NCBI GenBank assembly: GCA_050251615.1
Contig: JBFWMM010000010.1
Span: 1 to 62,102 of the forward strand
Length of the DNA: 62,102 nt
Direction of reading: 5' to 3'
From: Sedimentisphaera sp050251615
GTDB lineage: Bacteria > Planctomycetota > Phycisphaerae > Sedimentisphaerales > Sedimentisphaeraceae
Positions 25,162-35,671 of the stretch are shown here, one piece after another (positions within the stretch are counted from its first letter, which is position 1; each line of letters opens with the position of its first letter). The notes beneath the pieces are model-generated. The model saw only the letters and a list, made by a program, of their open reading frames with translations, had not been told where the DNA came from and did no database searches. Both the position numbers and the translations under genes were made by a program.

Positions 25162-26736
25162 ATGTATATCAGTATATTGGGAGCTTCGGAAGCAATTATT
25201 GGCGCTTCCGGAATTGCGGCGGGCGCTATTATTGCGGTCTTCGCAACGCACGCGATAGCGGTGGTGCGGCAGAAAACGCTTAAAAACAAGCTTGCCGACA
25301 GCATTGAACAGGCAAAAAAAGAGGCCGAAGAAATCCTCAAAACCGCGCGTATCGATGCGTCAAGCGAATTAATGAAGAGGCGTGAGGATTTCAACGCCGA
25401 GTGCAATCAGACTCGTTCAGAGCTGAAAGAACAGGAAAAAAGGCTCACAAGGAGAGAGGACAGCGTCCAGAGGCAGACGGAGATTATCGACAAGAAAGAG
25501 CAGGAAATCAACGTGATGCAGAATGAGCTTGGCGAACGCCAGAAAAGGCTCAGCGCACGTGAAGCCGCGCTTACGGACATTATCAGCGAGCAGAAGAAGG
25601 TTTTGCTGAAGATAACGGCGATGGGCGTTGAAGACGCCAAAGAGCTTCTGCTCAAGCGCCTTGAGGATGAATGTGAACACGAGATGAACCTCGTTATTCG
25701 CAAGAAGATCGAAGAAACCAACGAAATAAGCGAGCGCAAGAGCCGCGAAATAATCACAACCGCCATCCAGCGTTATGCAGCCGAGCAGTGTTGCGAGACG
25801 ACCGTCAGCACGGTTGACATCCCCAACGATGATATGAAGGGCCGTATTATCGGCCGCGAAGGACGCAATATCCGCGCGTTCGAGAAGGCTACGGGCGTTG
25901 ATGTTATTGTTGACGATACCCCGGGCGTGATTGTTGTCAGCGGGTTTGACCCTGTTCGCAGGGAGGTTGCCAGAGCAACTATGGAGCGCCTCATTCAGGA
26001 CGGCCGCATCCACCCGACTCACATTGAGGGGATTGTAGAGCAGACGAGAAAAGAAGTGTTGCAGAAGATGTTGCAAATCGGCAAGGATGCGGCGATAGAG
26101 CTTGATATTCGAGGCCTTTCCAACAAAGTATTGCAGAAGATCGGCGTGTTGAAGTATCGCTCAAGCTATGGCCAGAACGTGCTCCAGCACAGTATGGAAG
26201 TGGCGTATCTTACGCAGGTGATGGCGGACGAGCTCGGCCTCGACAGCACAATCGCCCGCAGAGCCGGCTTCCTGCACGACATCGGCAAGGCGATCGACCA
26301 TGAACATGAGGGCGGACACCCCGCAATAGGTGCCGAGTTCCTGCGCAAGTTCAATGAGTCTTCCATCGTGCTCAATGCCGTAGAAGGCCACCACGGAGAC
26401 ATACAGGCAGATAACCCCTATACGCCGCTTGTGGCCGCGGCTGACGCAATCAGCGCATCGCGTCCTGGCGCGCGCCGCGAAACTCTCGAACGCTACATCA
26501 AGCGCTTGCAGGCTCTCGAAGAGATCGGCAACAGCTTCAAGGGTGTTTCCATGACATACGCCATCCAGGCAGGCCGCGAGATAAGGGTAATCGTCAACGC
26601 GGACGAAGTGGACGACAGCTCGGCAGAGAAGTTGGCACGCGACATTGCTACCCGTATCGAAAACGAAATGACCTATCCAGGCGAGATCAAGGTAACTCTG
26701 TTGCGCGAGGTGAGGTGTGTGGAATTTGCAAGGTAA
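25162..26736 (+). CDS. rny: Ribonuclease Y
   Basis: Membrane-anchored endoribonuclease that starts mRNA decay. 524 residues: N-terminal hydrophobic anchor (IIGASGIAAGAIIAVFATHA), long coiled coil (about residues 40-200, Glu/Lys/Arg rich), KH domain (MKGRIIGREGRNIRAFEKAT), and HD domain with metal ligands HDIGKAIDHEHEGGHPAIGA and ADAISASRPGARRE. Length and order match the family. The next gene is a YmdB-type phosphodiesterase, a conserved pairing. An upstream AAAGG is about 12 nt from the start. Confidence 0.96.
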   Translation: MYISILGASEAIIGASGIAAGAIIAVFATHAIAVVRQKTLKNKLADSIEQAKKEAEEILKTARIDASSELMKRREDFNAECNQTRSELKEQEKRLTRREDSVQRQTEIIDKKEQEINVMQNELGERQKRLSAREAALTDIISEQKKVLLKITAMGVEDAKELLLKRLEDECEHEMNLVIRKKIEETNEISERKSREIITTAIQRYAAEQCCETTVSTVDIPNDDMKGRIIGREGRNIRAFEKATGVDVIVDDTPGVIVVSGFDPVRREVARATMERLIQDGRIHPTHIEGIVEQTRKEVLQKMLQIGKDAAIELDIRGLSNKVLQKIGVLKYRSSYGQNVLQHSMEVAYLTQVMADELGLDSTIARRAGFLHDIGKAIDHEHEGGHPAIGAEFLRKFNESSIVLNAVEGHHGDIQADNPYTPLVAAADAISASRPGARRETLERYIKRLQALEEIGNSFKGVSMTYAIQAGREIRVIVNADEVDDSSAEKLARDIATRIENEMTYPGEIKVTLLREVRCVEFAR

Positions 26737-26771
26737 CACTTGCGCATCCGCCTTTTTCGATTAGACTTAAC

Positions 26772-26809
26772 ACACCCCCGAGGCTCCACAGCAGCCAAAG
26801 GGGTGTTTT
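26772..26809 (+). terminator. Terminator or attenuator between rny and the phosphoesterase gene
   Basis: ACACCCC pairs with GGGGTGT across a ~21-nt loop, followed by TTTT. It may reduce read-through into the next gene. Confidence 0.55.
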
Positions 26810-26828
26810 GTTATCATAAGCGGGCCGC

Positions 26829-27644
26829 ATGGCGGCCTTGGAAAGCGAACGTTTCTTGAAACTCAACATTCTCTGCATCGGCGATATAGTGGGGCGGCCC
26901 GGAAGGGATGCCCTTGAAGCGCTTCTACCAGGCCTTAAAAGCGCCCACAGCATCGACTGCGTCATTGCGAACGCCGAGAACAGCGCGGCGGGTAGCGGAA
27001 TAACCCCTAAACTCTACGATGCCGTTAAGGCGGCAGGCGTGAATATCATTACCCTCGGCGACCACGCCTTCAAAAAGCGCGATGCGGTAGCCGTGCTTGA
27101 ACAAAACCGCGACATTATCCGTCCCGCGAATATGAGCGAGAGCGCCCCCGGTAGTGGCCTCGCGGTTTATGAATGCGCAAAAGGGGTGCGCATTGCCGTA
27201 ATTACTCTGCTCGGCCGCGTGTTTATGATGCCGTCAAACTGCCCGTTTGAGCAGTGCGACAAACTCATCGGCAAGGCAAAGAACGCTGCGGATGTGGTGA
27301 TCGTGGAGGTGCACGGCGAGGCGACGAGCGAGAAAGCAGCTCTGGCCTACTACCTCGATGGCAAGGTGAGCCTGGTCTTCGGCACGCATACGCACGTTCA
27401 GACGGCAGACGAGCGCATCCTGCCCGGCGGAACCGGCTTTATAACAGATATCGGTATGACCGGCCCGCACCACTCCATCATCGGCCGCGATATCACAACC
27501 GTGATACGCTCCATGCGCACCCAGCTGCATTTTCCTTATGAAGTGGCATTGCAAGATGTGCGTCTCGGCGGCATCTGCGCAGTACTCGACACATCGACCG
27601 GAAAAACGTGCTCAATCACCCGTATTATGCAGAAGATGCCGTAA
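26829..27644 (+). CDS. TIGR00282/YmdB-type metallophosphoesterase
   Basis: 271 residues. Motifs: LNILCIGDIVGRPGRDALE, VIANAENSAAGSGITP, NIITLGDHAFKKRD, FGTHTHVQTADERILPGGTG and FITDIGMTGP, which supply the two-metal site. B. subtilis YmdB hydrolyses 2',3'-cyclic nucleotides and affects biofilm genes; the same activity is plausible here. The first ATG is at 26829; a TTG at 26856 just before KLNILCIGD is closer to the usual family start, so the real N-terminus may be 9 residues shorter. It is located just after rny, as in many bacteria. Confidence 0.9.
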   Translation: MAALESERFLKLNILCIGDIVGRPGRDALEALLPGLKSAHSIDCVIANAENSAAGSGITPKLYDAVKAAGVNIITLGDHAFKKRDAVAVLEQNRDIIRPANMSESAPGSGLAVYECAKGVRIAVITLLGRVFMMPSNCPFEQCDKLIGKAKNAADVVIVEVHGEATSEKAALAYYLDGKVSLVFGTHTHVQTADERILPGGTGFITDIGMTGPHHSIIGRDITTVIRSMRTQLHFPYEVALQDVRLGGICAVLDTSTGKTCSITRIMQKMP

Positions 27645-27725
27645 TACGGCGTCACGCGGCCTCGCGCGGCGTCATACGAAATCGCGGTATCGGCATAGCT
27701 CTTATGAGCTTGCGCTTTGCTGTTG

Positions 27726-28424
27726 TCAGTCGGTCAGTTCGAAGAGGCTAAGCGTACGCAGGACTTTCATATCTCTCGGGTACCCATGGCATACTGATAC
27801 CTGCAATTTGTTGATTGTGCGCCAGATGCTTGCGTAGCAGAATGCGGGGGTTTCCTCATTCTCACCAAATGTGAGGAAGATTTGTTTTTGCCTTTGTGCC
27901 GAGCGCTTCAGCTCGCCGATGATGTAGTCATATACGTTATCTGATACGCTCTCAACGCCAAATTCAAACTGATAGCGTATATCGGCCTGCGAGGCGATTT
28001 TGTAATGCGGGCCTTTCAGGGGGAAGCTGTCAAGCTCGCCGGATTCGGGCAGTCCGTGGCGGGGCGTGCCGAGAAATTCGGTGAGGCAGCCGTTTTTTGT
28101 GCGCAGGCTTATCAGGTGCGAGCAGCTTGTAACCCAGAAATCCACGTTGTAGCGCATCGATTCTATCTGGCGGCGCGAGTGGATGTCAAATAGCTCCGGG
28201 TGCAGCGGTCTGTCGTAGAGCCGCACCAGAAGTTTCTTCGCGTCTATAGTTTCTCTGAGAAGTGCTTGCATAGAAAGCGGAATTATAAGTGTGCGCCCGT
28301 TCAATGCCACATAAAAATCACGAAAAAGACGCAAGGTGCGAGGCACCTGGCATAAGTCGCGCGAGGCTTTCACTTTTTTACAAACCGCCGAGCTCGCAGA
28401 GGGCCGTGGAGAAAAATTCTTCAA
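27726..28424 (-). CDS. DUF2617-like protein of unknown function
   Basis: Up to 232 residues, encoded on the minus strand between two plus-strand genes. The core contains LLVRLYDRPLHPELFDIHSR, RYNVDFWVTSCSHLISLRT, LTEFLG and FPLKGPHYKIASQADIRYQF, which reminds me of DUF2617 proteins of planctomycetes. The C-terminal part ends QVSVCHGYPRDMKVLRTLSL. No catalytic motif or signal peptide is evident. The start is uncertain: the first possible start is a TTG at 28424, while an ATG at 28271 would give about 181 residues starting just before the conserved core. Neither has a clear ribosome binding site. The DUF name is from memory of the pattern. Confidence 0.55.
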   Translation of the reverse strand: MKNFSPRPSASSAVCKKVKASRDLCQVPRTLRLFRDFYVALNGRTLIIPLSMQALLRETIDAKKLLVRLYDRPLHPELFDIHSRRQIESMRYNVDFWVTSCSHLISLRTKNGCLTEFLGTPRHGLPESGELDSFPLKGPHYKIASQADIRYQFEFGVESVSDNVYDYIIGELKRSAQRQKQIFLTFGENEETPAFCYASIWRTINKLQVSVCHGYPRDMKVLRTLSLFELTD

Positions 28425-28941
28425 GCTATCTTCAATAGACTATAATCACCGTTTGGTGGAATCAACGTTGCTTTCTCAGAGTAGAGAGCCAAACATCGGA
28501 GCCTGCGGAGCAAACGGAGATAAAAGAAACTGGCGCTGTGCACAATAATCGGTAAACTCCGCATTTGATTGCATTTTATCCTGTAGATCTTGTAAATCCT
28601 GTCAAAAAATCTCAGACGGGATAAACAGGATTGACTGGATAGAGGGGCACGGAGTTTTTTATTTCCTCCGCTTGCTCCGATTCCTCCGTGTTAATAAATA
28701 TAAACCCTGCGGCAGTAATGAGTTGGTGTTGGAAAGGCGCGTTGCGGCTGGCTTTGCCTGAATTAGTATTATTTGCCTCTATTAGTGAGTATTAGCGGTT
28801 TCGTCCGATTGGCAGGGCGCTTGTGGGCCACCGCTCTAAAACCCATCGCGCTTTTTTCGTACTCCGCGGTTGTGCTTATTCAGGTGCGTGGTCGGCAAAT
28901 CTCTGCTTGTGAAAAGATGCGGGGGAGTTATCATAAGGGGC
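28425..28941. other. Intergenic region with an imperfect inverted repeat
   Basis: No gene is supported. At 28579-28640 short words repeat: ATCCTGT, TCTTGTAAATCCTGTC and, inverted, ATAAACAGGATTGAC, forming a possible stem with AATCCTGTC. Similar CCTGTAAATCCTGTC phrases are seen as dispersed intergenic repeats in several bacterial genomes (general recollection). The rest is unremarkable. Confidence 0.4.
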
Positions 28942-29535
28942 ATGGATATACGCGAAGAAAAAAAGCGCATGCGTCGTGAGATTCGGGCGAGTTTGTCTCT
29001 GCTTTCGCCGTCTAAGGCGGCAGAAGCGGCGGAGAAGGTTTGCGAAAAGATAATCACGCTTGATGAATACAGGCAGGCTGAAACGGTTATGTGTTATCTC
29101 TCCTTCGGCAACGAGCTTTGTCTTGATTTGCTTGTCAGGGAGGCGATAAGCGCAGGGAAAGAGCTTTCTGTGCCGCGAGTACGCGCAAAGGGTGAAAAAA
29201 TGGAGGCCGTGAGCGTTATATCACTTGAAAAATGCACTGAAAAAGATACATTTGGAATAAGAGTGCCAGAAACAGGCAGGACTGTGGCTAAAGAGTCGAT
29301 AGATTTGATTCTTGTGCCCGGGCTCGCCTTTGATTATGATGGAGGCCGCCTCGGACGCGGCGCCGGTTTTTACGACCGTTTCCTCGAATCCGGATGCAGA
29401 GCGAAGCTTTGCGGAGTCTGTTACGACTTTCAGCTCACAGGCGCTGTTCCGGTTGACAAAGGCGATCACCTTGTACACTCCATAGTATCCGAAAGCAATT
29501 ATATTATCGCATCAAAAGCAAAAAGGGGCAGATAG
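28942..29535 (+). CDS. 5-formyltetrahydrofolate cyclo-ligase
   Basis: ATP-dependent conversion of 5-formyl-THF to 5,10-methenyl-THF, recycling a folate storage form. 197 residues from the ATG at 28942 (MDIREEKKRMRREIRASLS). Family motifs are VMCYLSFGNELCLDLL, LILVPGLAFDYDG and GRLGRGAGFYDRFLE (the nucleotide/folate binding GRGxGxYD motif). The frame is open 24 codons further up but the sequence there is unlike the family. The stop directly abuts the start of the L,D-transpeptidase gene, so the two are probably co-transcribed. Confidence 0.93.
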   Translation: MDIREEKKRMRREIRASLSLLSPSKAAEAAEKVCEKIITLDEYRQAETVMCYLSFGNELCLDLLVREAISAGKELSVPRVRAKGEKMEAVSVISLEKCTEKDTFGIRVPETGRTVAKESIDLILVPGLAFDYDGGRLGRGAGFYDRFLESGCRAKLCGVCYDFQLTGAVPVDKGDHLVHSIVSESNYIIASKAKRGR

Positions 29536-30729
29536 ATGGCAAAACGGGCTTATGTGCCGTATTCAAGGCGTAGGAAAAAACAGCATGGAATCAGCTTCCT
29601 TGTCATAACTGTTATTGTCGTGGCGGCGGTATTTTTTGCCGTCAGGGTAATCAGGAAAGCAGGGAACGAAAAGCCTCAGGCGGGTGCCGATTCCGGCATT
29701 GCCTATGAGACAGAGCAGCCGCAGACGGAGCAGCAACCTGTTGTAGAGCAGGAAACCGAGATGCCCAGATTTGTGCAGGAGCTGCCAAAGCAGGATCTTT
29801 CAACGGAGGTGCTGGTAGTGAAAGACGATGGCGGCAAGCTGTCAGTTTCATCTGTGCCTAAGGTGGAGCTGCCTGAAACCACAACCGGCACGGAAAATGT
29901 TATAGACACTCTGCACAATCCCCAGCTCTCTTCAACCGTATCAGAGACGCCGGCGGCGTCTGTTGATGAGGCTCAGGCGGTCAGCGATGCCATCAAAAGG
30001 GCAACGGCTTTCGTGCGTTCGGGGGATGTAATAAAGGCTCGTGATTTGCTCAGCGCCACGCTCAGCCGCTATCCCAATACGCTTCAGAGAGGAGCGATCA
30101 AGGATATGCTCACGAAGCTCAGCGCCGACTGGCTCTTTGGAGATAAGGTGCTGGAGGGTGATTCGGTTTGCACATATTACCGCGTTCAGCCCGGCGATAT
30201 GCTGAGCACAATCGGCAAGAAGTACGATGTACCGTGGGAATTTCTGCTCAAGATCAACAAGATGACACGCGCGGAAAATCTTCGTGCCGGGCAGCAGTTG
30301 AAGGTGGTTCAGGGGCCGTTTAACGGCATCATAGACAAGGCTACTTTCACAATGGACCTCTACCTCGACAGCCTTTATATCAAGACGTATCGCATCGGGA
30401 TAGGCAAAGAAGAAAACGACACCCCGACAGGCATGTGGTCTGTTACTCCCGGTGGCAAGATGATTTCGCCCGCCTGGACAGACCCCGATACCGGCCGTAC
30501 CTACGACGCCACAGACCCCGACTACCCTCTCGGCAAGAGGTGGGTCGGCCTGACGGGCCTTTCGGGCGAGGCAAAAGGCCGTACAGGGTTTGCGCTCCAC
30601 GGCACAAACGCGCCGGAGAGCATCGGCCAGAGGAGTAGTCGCGGATGCGTTCGCTTCCAGAATGATGATATTCTGGAAGTATATGACCTTATGATGCAGG
30701 GCTCTTCTGTTGTGCAGGTGGTTAATTAA
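29536..30729 (+). CDS. LysM-domain L,D-transpeptidase (YkuD family)
   Basis: Forms or modifies peptidoglycan cross-links outside the inner membrane. 397 residues: short basic N-terminus, one membrane segment (GISFLVITVIVVAAVFFAV), a Gln/Glu/Pro-rich spacer, a short helical region (about 145-205), a LysM domain (YYRVQPGDMLSTIGKKYDVP, INKMTRAENLRAGQQLKVVQ), then the YkuD catalytic domain with TPTGMWSV and the signature HGTNAPESIGQRSSRGCVR holding the catalytic Cys. The start ATG immediately follows the TAG of the folate enzyme. AGGGG is about 9 nt upstream. Confidence 0.94.
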   Translation: MAKRAYVPYSRRRKKQHGISFLVITVIVVAAVFFAVRVIRKAGNEKPQAGADSGIAYETEQPQTEQQPVVEQETEMPRFVQELPKQDLSTEVLVVKDDGGKLSVSSVPKVELPETTTGTENVIDTLHNPQLSSTVSETPAASVDEAQAVSDAIKRATAFVRSGDVIKARDLLSATLSRYPNTLQRGAIKDMLTKLSADWLFGDKVLEGDSVCTYYRVQPGDMLSTIGKKYDVPWEFLLKINKMTRAENLRAGQQLKVVQGPFNGIIDKATFTMDLYLDSLYIKTYRIGIGKEENDTPTGMWSVTPGGKMISPAWTDPDTGRTYDATDPDYPLGKRWVGLTGLSGEAKGRTGFALHGTNAPESIGQRSSRGCVRFQNDDILEVYDLMMQGSSVVQVVN

Positions 30730-30799
30730 GGCAAAAGGAAAAAGGCAAAAGCAAGCGACTCGCGACTTTTGCCCGATGCCGGACAACCTCTCTTTTTGG

Positions 30800-30827
30800 T
30801 TGTATTTTTTGCTCCCGAGGCTATAAT
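30800..30827 (+). promoter_or_regulatory. Sigma-70 type promoter for the VWA-exbB-exbD operon
   Basis: TTGTAT (30800-30805), 16 bp, perfect TATAAT (30822-30827); 37 nt before the ATG at 30865. Confidence 0.6.
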
Positions 30828-30864
30828 CCACGGGCTCAAGAGGTTAATTTCTGCGAACTGTTAA

Positions 30865-32094
30865 ATGGCCCGACGCGAAGAAAAAGTAAATTACGTATCA
30901 CTGTCCATAACGCTGGCGTTACATGTAGTAATGCTGGTGTGTTTTGCCTTGATACAATTCTCCGGCGGCGGTCTCGGCAAACTGCTTAACAACCCTGCGA
31001 TTGTGGCGGTGCGGAATATGGAGGTGTTCAACCTTTCCGATTTCATCGTCAGCACGCCCAAGATAAAACGCAGCGGCTATAATCCGTCCGAGCTTGGCGG
31101 CTCGAAATACTCTTTAGGTGGTTCGTTCGAGAGAAACGACGGTACTGGTAGCGGGCTCGGCTCATCTCTCGGTGAGCTTCTCGGTATAGGCAATTCCGGG
31201 GGTCTGGAAGGCGCCGGTACAGGCACAGGAGCAGGTTCAGGCGCAGGAGACACCTCAGGCCAGGGAATGGGCCAGAACACAGGCGCCGGCGCTGCTGGCA
31301 GCAGCGGGCAGGGCGGAGAAGGCGGTGGCACAGGCACCGGAGCCGGCACTGGCGCTCAAGGCTCGGGCTCCGGCAGCGGTACAGAAGGCTCGGGCACAGG
31401 AGCGGGAGCCGCAGGCACGGGTAACGGAGGTGGGGCAGGTGCGGGTAGCGGCGGCGGTCAGAGGCAGGACGGTTCATACAACATATCAGGGCCGAAAGTC
31501 AGCGGGTTTGTGGCAGATATTGAATCAGCCACGGAAGAACGCCCTGAAACCCGGTCTCATCAGATAACATTCTTCGGGAATGTGGCCAGTGCGAGAAAAG
31601 TCTGCTTTGTTGTGGACTGTTCCGGCAGTATGCTCGGCTTCTTTGGTGAGGTGCAGACGAAGCTTACAGAAGTAATAAGCCAGCTCAAACAGGACAACTT
31701 CTACGGAGTGATAGTATTTCGCGGCTCGGATATACTTGAATTGAAGAAAGAACAGCTTATTCGCGCAAGCGACAACGGTAGAGCAGCCGGCATTGAGATG
31801 ATAAGCAAAATACCTATGCCTATGGGCAGGCCGGACGCACTCGAGGCAATCAAAGCGGCTATCAGGTACAAGGACAGCATAGGAGATCACGCAGGCGTTA
31901 TCTACTTTCTCACAGACGGCTTCGACTACGCCGGCTTTGCGGAGGAAGTGGAGAGTTACCGCAAGGAATACGCGCCCGCCGTGAAGATTCATACAATCGG
32001 ATTCCGAACAAACACAAGAGACGCCCGAATGCTCCAGCGTATGGCGGAGTACAGCGGCGGCGAATTTACACTCTATTCAGAGGGAGTAAACTAA
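30865..32094 (+). CDS. Inner-membrane protein with TonB-like anchor, Gly-rich linker and VWA domain
   Basis: 409 residues. The N-terminus has one membrane helix (SLSITLALHVVMLVCFALIQ) of the kind seen in TonB/TolA, with His inside the helix. Residues about 85-210 are an extreme Gly/Ala/Ser/Thr-rich linker (GTGTGAGSGAG type). The C-terminal ~200 residues are a von Willebrand factor A domain with MIDAS motif VVDCSGSM (DxSxS), a later Gly-Arg-Pro-Asp segment and YFLTDGFD. The next two genes encode ExbB/TolQ and ExbD/TolR. By position and topology it could be the energy-transducing partner of that motor, with the VWA domain reaching into the periplasm. That role is an inference; the domains are clear. 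Confidence 0.82.
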   Translation: MARREEKVNYVSLSITLALHVVMLVCFALIQFSGGGLGKLLNNPAIVAVRNMEVFNLSDFIVSTPKIKRSGYNPSELGGSKYSLGGSFERNDGTGSGLGSSLGELLGIGNSGGLEGAGTGTGAGSGAGDTSGQGMGQNTGAGAAGSSGQGGEGGGTGTGAGTGAQGSGSGSGTEGSGTGAGAAGTGNGGGAGAGSGGGQRQDGSYNISGPKVSGFVADIESATEERPETRSHQITFFGNVASARKVCFVVDCSGSMLGFFGEVQTKLTEVISQLKQDNFYGVIVFRGSDILELKKEQLIRASDNGRAAGIEMISKIPMPMGRPDALEAIKAAIRYKDSIGDHAGVIYFLTDGFDYAGFAEEVESYRKEYAPAVKIHTIGFRTNTRDARMLQRMAEYSGGEFTLYSEGVN

Positions 32095-32095
32095 G

Positions 32096-32866
32096 TTGAA
32101 GAATGACAGGATTTGGGGCAGGATTGGCCTGCTTGTGATCAGTTTTATGATTCTTGTTGGCCTGGCCGGCCAGCTGAATGCGCTTGATGAGAACGCGCTT
32201 AATGAGGATGTTGTCCTTGCAAACGATTATACGCAGGGGACATCGTTCCTCAGCCAGTTCGTTATTCAGGGCGGCCCGATTGTATGGTTTATTCTTATGC
32301 CGCTATCGTTTTACACATGCTATCAGGCGATAGACCTTTCAATCAAAATCAACAAGAAGAATCTCCTGCCCGACGACCGCTGCGAGCTTTATCGCAAGCT
32401 TGCCGAGAAGGGTACTCTTGAGCAGTTGAAAACCGAAAGCGCCAAGAGCGATGATATTCTCAGCATCTCTCTGAACAAGGCGTTCAGCTTTACCAGAAAG
32501 CAGACAGACCGTTACGCGGGCGTGCATCAGGTGGTGGCGGAAGTACTTCAGGAAAAGACGCTTGATATTCTTCGTCAGGTGGAGGGGCTGAATCTCGCGG
32601 GAAATATCTCTCCTATGATCGGACTGTTCGGAACGGTTTTCGGTATGATCAAGGCGTTTAACACGATTGTTGAAGCGGGCGGCCAGCCGAACGCCTCGCA
32701 GCTTGCAGGTGGTATTTCCATTGCGCTTGTAACGACGTTCTGGGGGCTGTTCGTAGCTATTCCGGCGCTGTTTATTTACGGTTTCCTTAGAAACAAACTT
32801 GAGGCGCTGGCCAGTGCCGCATCGGTAGAGGCGGAAGAGATACTCGATTTGATTGAGGAATTTTAA
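32096..32866 (+). CDS. MotA/TolQ/ExbB proton channel family protein
   Basis: 256 residues starting at TTG 32096, one base after the previous stop. Signal-peptide-like N-terminus (GLLVISFMILVGLAGQLNA), then membrane segments QGGPIVWFILMPLSFYTCYQ, LNLAGNISPMIGLFGTVFGM and ALVTTFWGLFVAIPALFIYG. The P-M-I-G-L-F-G-T-V-x-G-M pattern is the family signature. It forms the proton-conducting stator with the ExbD-type protein encoded next. ExbB family members with an extra N-terminal signal are common in PVC and Bacteroidota. Confidence 0.9.
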   Translation: MKNDRIWGRIGLLVISFMILVGLAGQLNALDENALNEDVVLANDYTQGTSFLSQFVIQGGPIVWFILMPLSFYTCYQAIDLSIKINKKNLLPDDRCELYRKLAEKGTLEQLKTESAKSDDILSISLNKAFSFTRKQTDRYAGVHQVVAEVLQEKTLDILRQVEGLNLAGNISPMIGLFGTVFGMIKAFNTIVEAGGQPNASQLAGGISIALVTTFWGLFVAIPALFIYGFLRNKLEALASAASVEAEEILDLIEEF

Positions 32867-33366
32867 TGCTCCTGAAGAAGATTCGAAATGCGACGGGGTA
32901 TCTTGAATTCAATATCACCGCGATTATCGACATTATCTTTATTTTGATTATCTTCCTCTTGTTTCTGGGGCAGTTCATTGCGCGTGAGAACATTGAAATT
33001 GCCGTTCCCGAGGAGATAAGCAATTCTCTCCGTGATGAGGGCGATGCGCCCAATGAGATGATTCTCAGTGTAAAAAAAGACGAGGTTACCGGAGATGTAA
33101 TGTGTTACCTCAAAAGCGTCCAGCTTGATATTACTCTTGAAGAGGTGCCTCAGCTTGCCGTTGCGTCAATGATAAACAAGCAGCTTGAGCTTGCCACCGA
33201 GAACCAGGTTGTGAATCTGCGAATGGATAAAGAACTGGTGTATCGCGAGTTTGAGCCGATTATCGCGGGAATCGCCGCGAGCAACATTAAGAATATGATA
33301 ATCTCCGGCTTGCAGGAAGCGGCCGAGAAACAGCCCGAAACCGATCCCTCTCCTGCCGCGCCTTGA
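32866..33366 (+). CDS. ExbD/TolR family biopolymer transport protein
   Basis: 166 residues; the ATG overlaps the exbB stop (TAATG). A single N-terminal membrane helix carries the essential Asp (NITAIIDIIFILIIFLLFLG), followed by a periplasmic domain with MILSVKKDEVTG, LELATENQVVNLRMDKELVY and a Pro-rich tail. With the preceding protein it would form the proton-motive-force motor for the VWA protein or a TonB elsewhere. Confidence 0.9.
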   Translation: MLLKKIRNATGYLEFNITAIIDIIFILIIFLLFLGQFIARENIEIAVPEEISNSLRDEGDAPNEMILSVKKDEVTGDVMCYLKSVQLDITLEEVPQLAVASMINKQLELATENQVVNLRMDKELVYREFEPIIAGIAASNIKNMIISGLQEAAEKQPETDPSPAAP

Positions 33367-33590
33367 CCGGTCCGACTGTCAATTTGACATTTCGACCGGC
33401 AAACATTGACGCCGGCTTCAATGCGATTGCCGAAGAGTTTTTCGGTTTTGATTGTACAACATAATAAACAGCAAGGCTTTACGTTTACCTGCGTCAGTGT
33501 CGGATGCCTGTTAGAAATTGTTGGCATTGCTATTGCTATCAGCTAAGCGAATAAGTTTATACTCTGAAATTGTAACAGGAGCAAATAGAT

Positions 33591-35255
<1,665 letters not shown>

Positions 35256-35333
35256 TCTGTGCGTGCTCGAAAAGAGCGGAAAAAATAAACTGAAACAGCG
35301 CCGTACATATTTCGGCGTATTGGAGACATAAAG

Positions 35334-35621
35334 ATGAATATCAGACCTCTTAGTGACAGAGTTGTAGTTGAGCCCTCAGCGGCGGAAGAAGTGAGCAGCG
35401 GCGGAATTATCCTCCCCGATGCAGCTAAGGAGAAGCCCCTCACAGGCAAAGTTGTGAGCGTGGGTGAGGGCAGGATGCTGGATAACGGCGAGCTCGCCGA
35501 GATGAGCGTAAAACCAGGAGATGTCGTTGCGTACGGCAGGTACTCCGGCTCAGAGATCAAGATCAACGGCAAAGAGTTCAAGATTATGCACGAATCCGAC
35601 ATTCTCGGGATTATCGAATAA
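35334..35621 (+). CDS. groES: Co-chaperonin GroES
   Basis: 95 residues: MNIRPLSDRVVVEPSAAEEV, SGGIILPDAAKEKPLTGKVV and VKPGDVVAYGRYSGSEIKIN are typical, with the mobile loop at SSGGIILPD. It caps GroEL. Placed between two groEL genes (78 bp after the first, 50 bp before the second), so it could serve both. Confidence 0.97.
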   Translation: MNIRPLSDRVVVEPSAAEEVSSGGIILPDAAKEKPLTGKVVSVGEGRMLDNGELAEMSVKPGDVVAYGRYSGSEIKINGKEFKIMHESDILGIIE

Positions 35622-35671
35622 CAAATCACAGTGATTGCAAAGGCCTGCTCTGCGGGCTGGAGGATAATACA

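Noticed and set aside
33367..33590. CIRCE element upstream of groEL
   Set aside because: No TTAGCACTC-N9-GAGTGCTAA-like inverted repeat could be found in the intergenic region.
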